Below are positions 5,496 to 5,660 of a DNA stretch of 5,660 bases, in pieces. The DNA is from Candidatus Yonathbacteria bacterium RIFCSPHIGHO2_01_FULL_51_10 (GTDB taxonomy: Bacteria; Patescibacteriota; Minisyncoccia; Phycocordibacterales; UBA1539_B). The stretch's first letter is position 1, and every line of letters starts with the position of its first letter. Position numbers and translations under genes: made by a program. The notes under the pieces were generated by a model. That model was not told where the DNA came from. It saw nothing but the letters and a program-made list of their open reading frames with translations, and ran no database searches. The DNA is taken from NCBI GenBank assembly GCA_001823505.1, contig MHUS01000030.1, positions 1-5,660 of the forward strand, in the 5' to 3' direction.

Positions 5496-5660
5496 ATGTC
5501 AAAAATTTTAGGTATTGACCTGGGTACAACGAATTCGGCGATGGCCATCATTGAGGGTGGTGCACCGCGTATCATCGAGAACACTGAAGGTGTACGCACC
5601 ACGCCGTCTATCGTTGCGGTGGCGAAGAGCGGGGAGCGCCTCGTAGGCCTCCTTGCCAAG
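5496..5660 (+). CDS. dnaK: Chaperone DnaK (Hsp70), N-terminal fragment
   Basis: The window ends 55 codons into this gene. The start MSKILGIDLGTTNSAMA is the Hsp70/actin phosphate-1 loop, with IDLGTTNS (7-14) binding ATP. IENTEGVRTTPSIVA (27-41) and RLVGLLAK (48-55) follow, matching the family order. The expected next residues, with the rest of the ATPase and substrate-binding domains, lie beyond 5660. Residue 15 is Ala where E. coli has Cys. It follows grpE by 49 nt. The gap is AT-rich (AATTTTAAATTTATT) immediately before the ATG, with no Shine-Dalgarno motif and no good promoter pair. The gene is therefore probably co-transcribed with grpE and translated from an unstructured leader. Confidence 0.96.
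   Translation, partial: MSKILGIDLGTTNSAMAIIEGGAPRIIENTEGVRTTPSIVAVAKSGERLVGLLAK

Noticed and set aside
1..5660. CRISPR array, tRNA or rRNA gene, insertion sequence, alternative genetic code
   Set aside because: No regularly spaced repeats, no cloverleaf or rRNA-like sequence in the gaps, no transposase. UAA, UAG and UGA all serve as stops at recognised protein ends.

Overview
The window looks like a moderately GC-rich bacterial chromosome segment. Its closest resemblance is to Candidate Phyla Radiation / Patescibacteria, probably a Parcubacteria-type lineage; this is inference from gene content and protein style, without a database search. The clues are compact ribosomal proteins (an uL13 cut short at both ends), an uS11 with a lysine-rich N-terminal extension and a KGVGSGRES loop, a zinc-finger uS4, no Shine-Dalgarno motif before any start, and an upstream protein ending in an aromatic WPFW motif of a kind I associate with CPR genomes. 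The genetic code is standard at every point that can be checked: UAA, UAG and UGA all end recognisable proteins, and tryptophan is UGG. This argues against the UGA-glycine lineages.

Layout, all genes on the + strand. (1) 1-509: the C-terminal part of an unrecognised, probably extracytoplasmic protein. (2) 504-558: a 24-position, nearly perfect hairpin that contains the upstream stop codon and the -35 hexamer of the next promoter. (3) 599-814: infA, with its own promoter and a leader of about 11 nt. (4) 798-880: a promoter-like pair inside the end of infA, then a terminator-shaped hairpin with a U-tract before rpmJ. (5) 909-2521: rpmJ-rpsM-rpsK-rpsD. (6) 2528-2556: a promoter with a perfect -10 box, starting rpoA-rplQ-rplM-rpsI (2582-4704); rplQ and rplM overlap by 4 bp. 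(7) 4705-4819: a 115 bp gap with a possible promoter. (8) grpE (4820-5446) and the start of dnaK (5496 to the window end).

Together the genes form a growth-and-proteostasis block. IF-1 and six small- and large-subunit proteins around the decoding centre, assembly core and peptide exit region (bL36, uS13, uS11, uS4, bL17, uL13, uS9) are co-encoded with the RNA polymerase alpha subunit, followed by the nucleotide-exchange factor and the Hsp70 chaperone. The order infA-rpmJ-rpsM-rpsK-rpsD-rpoA-rplQ-rplM-rpsI is the classical bacterial alpha-operon order. What precedes infA is not the usual secY-adk-map. I found no undescribed defence or mobile system. The interest lies in the regulatory architecture between the genes and in the reduced uL13.
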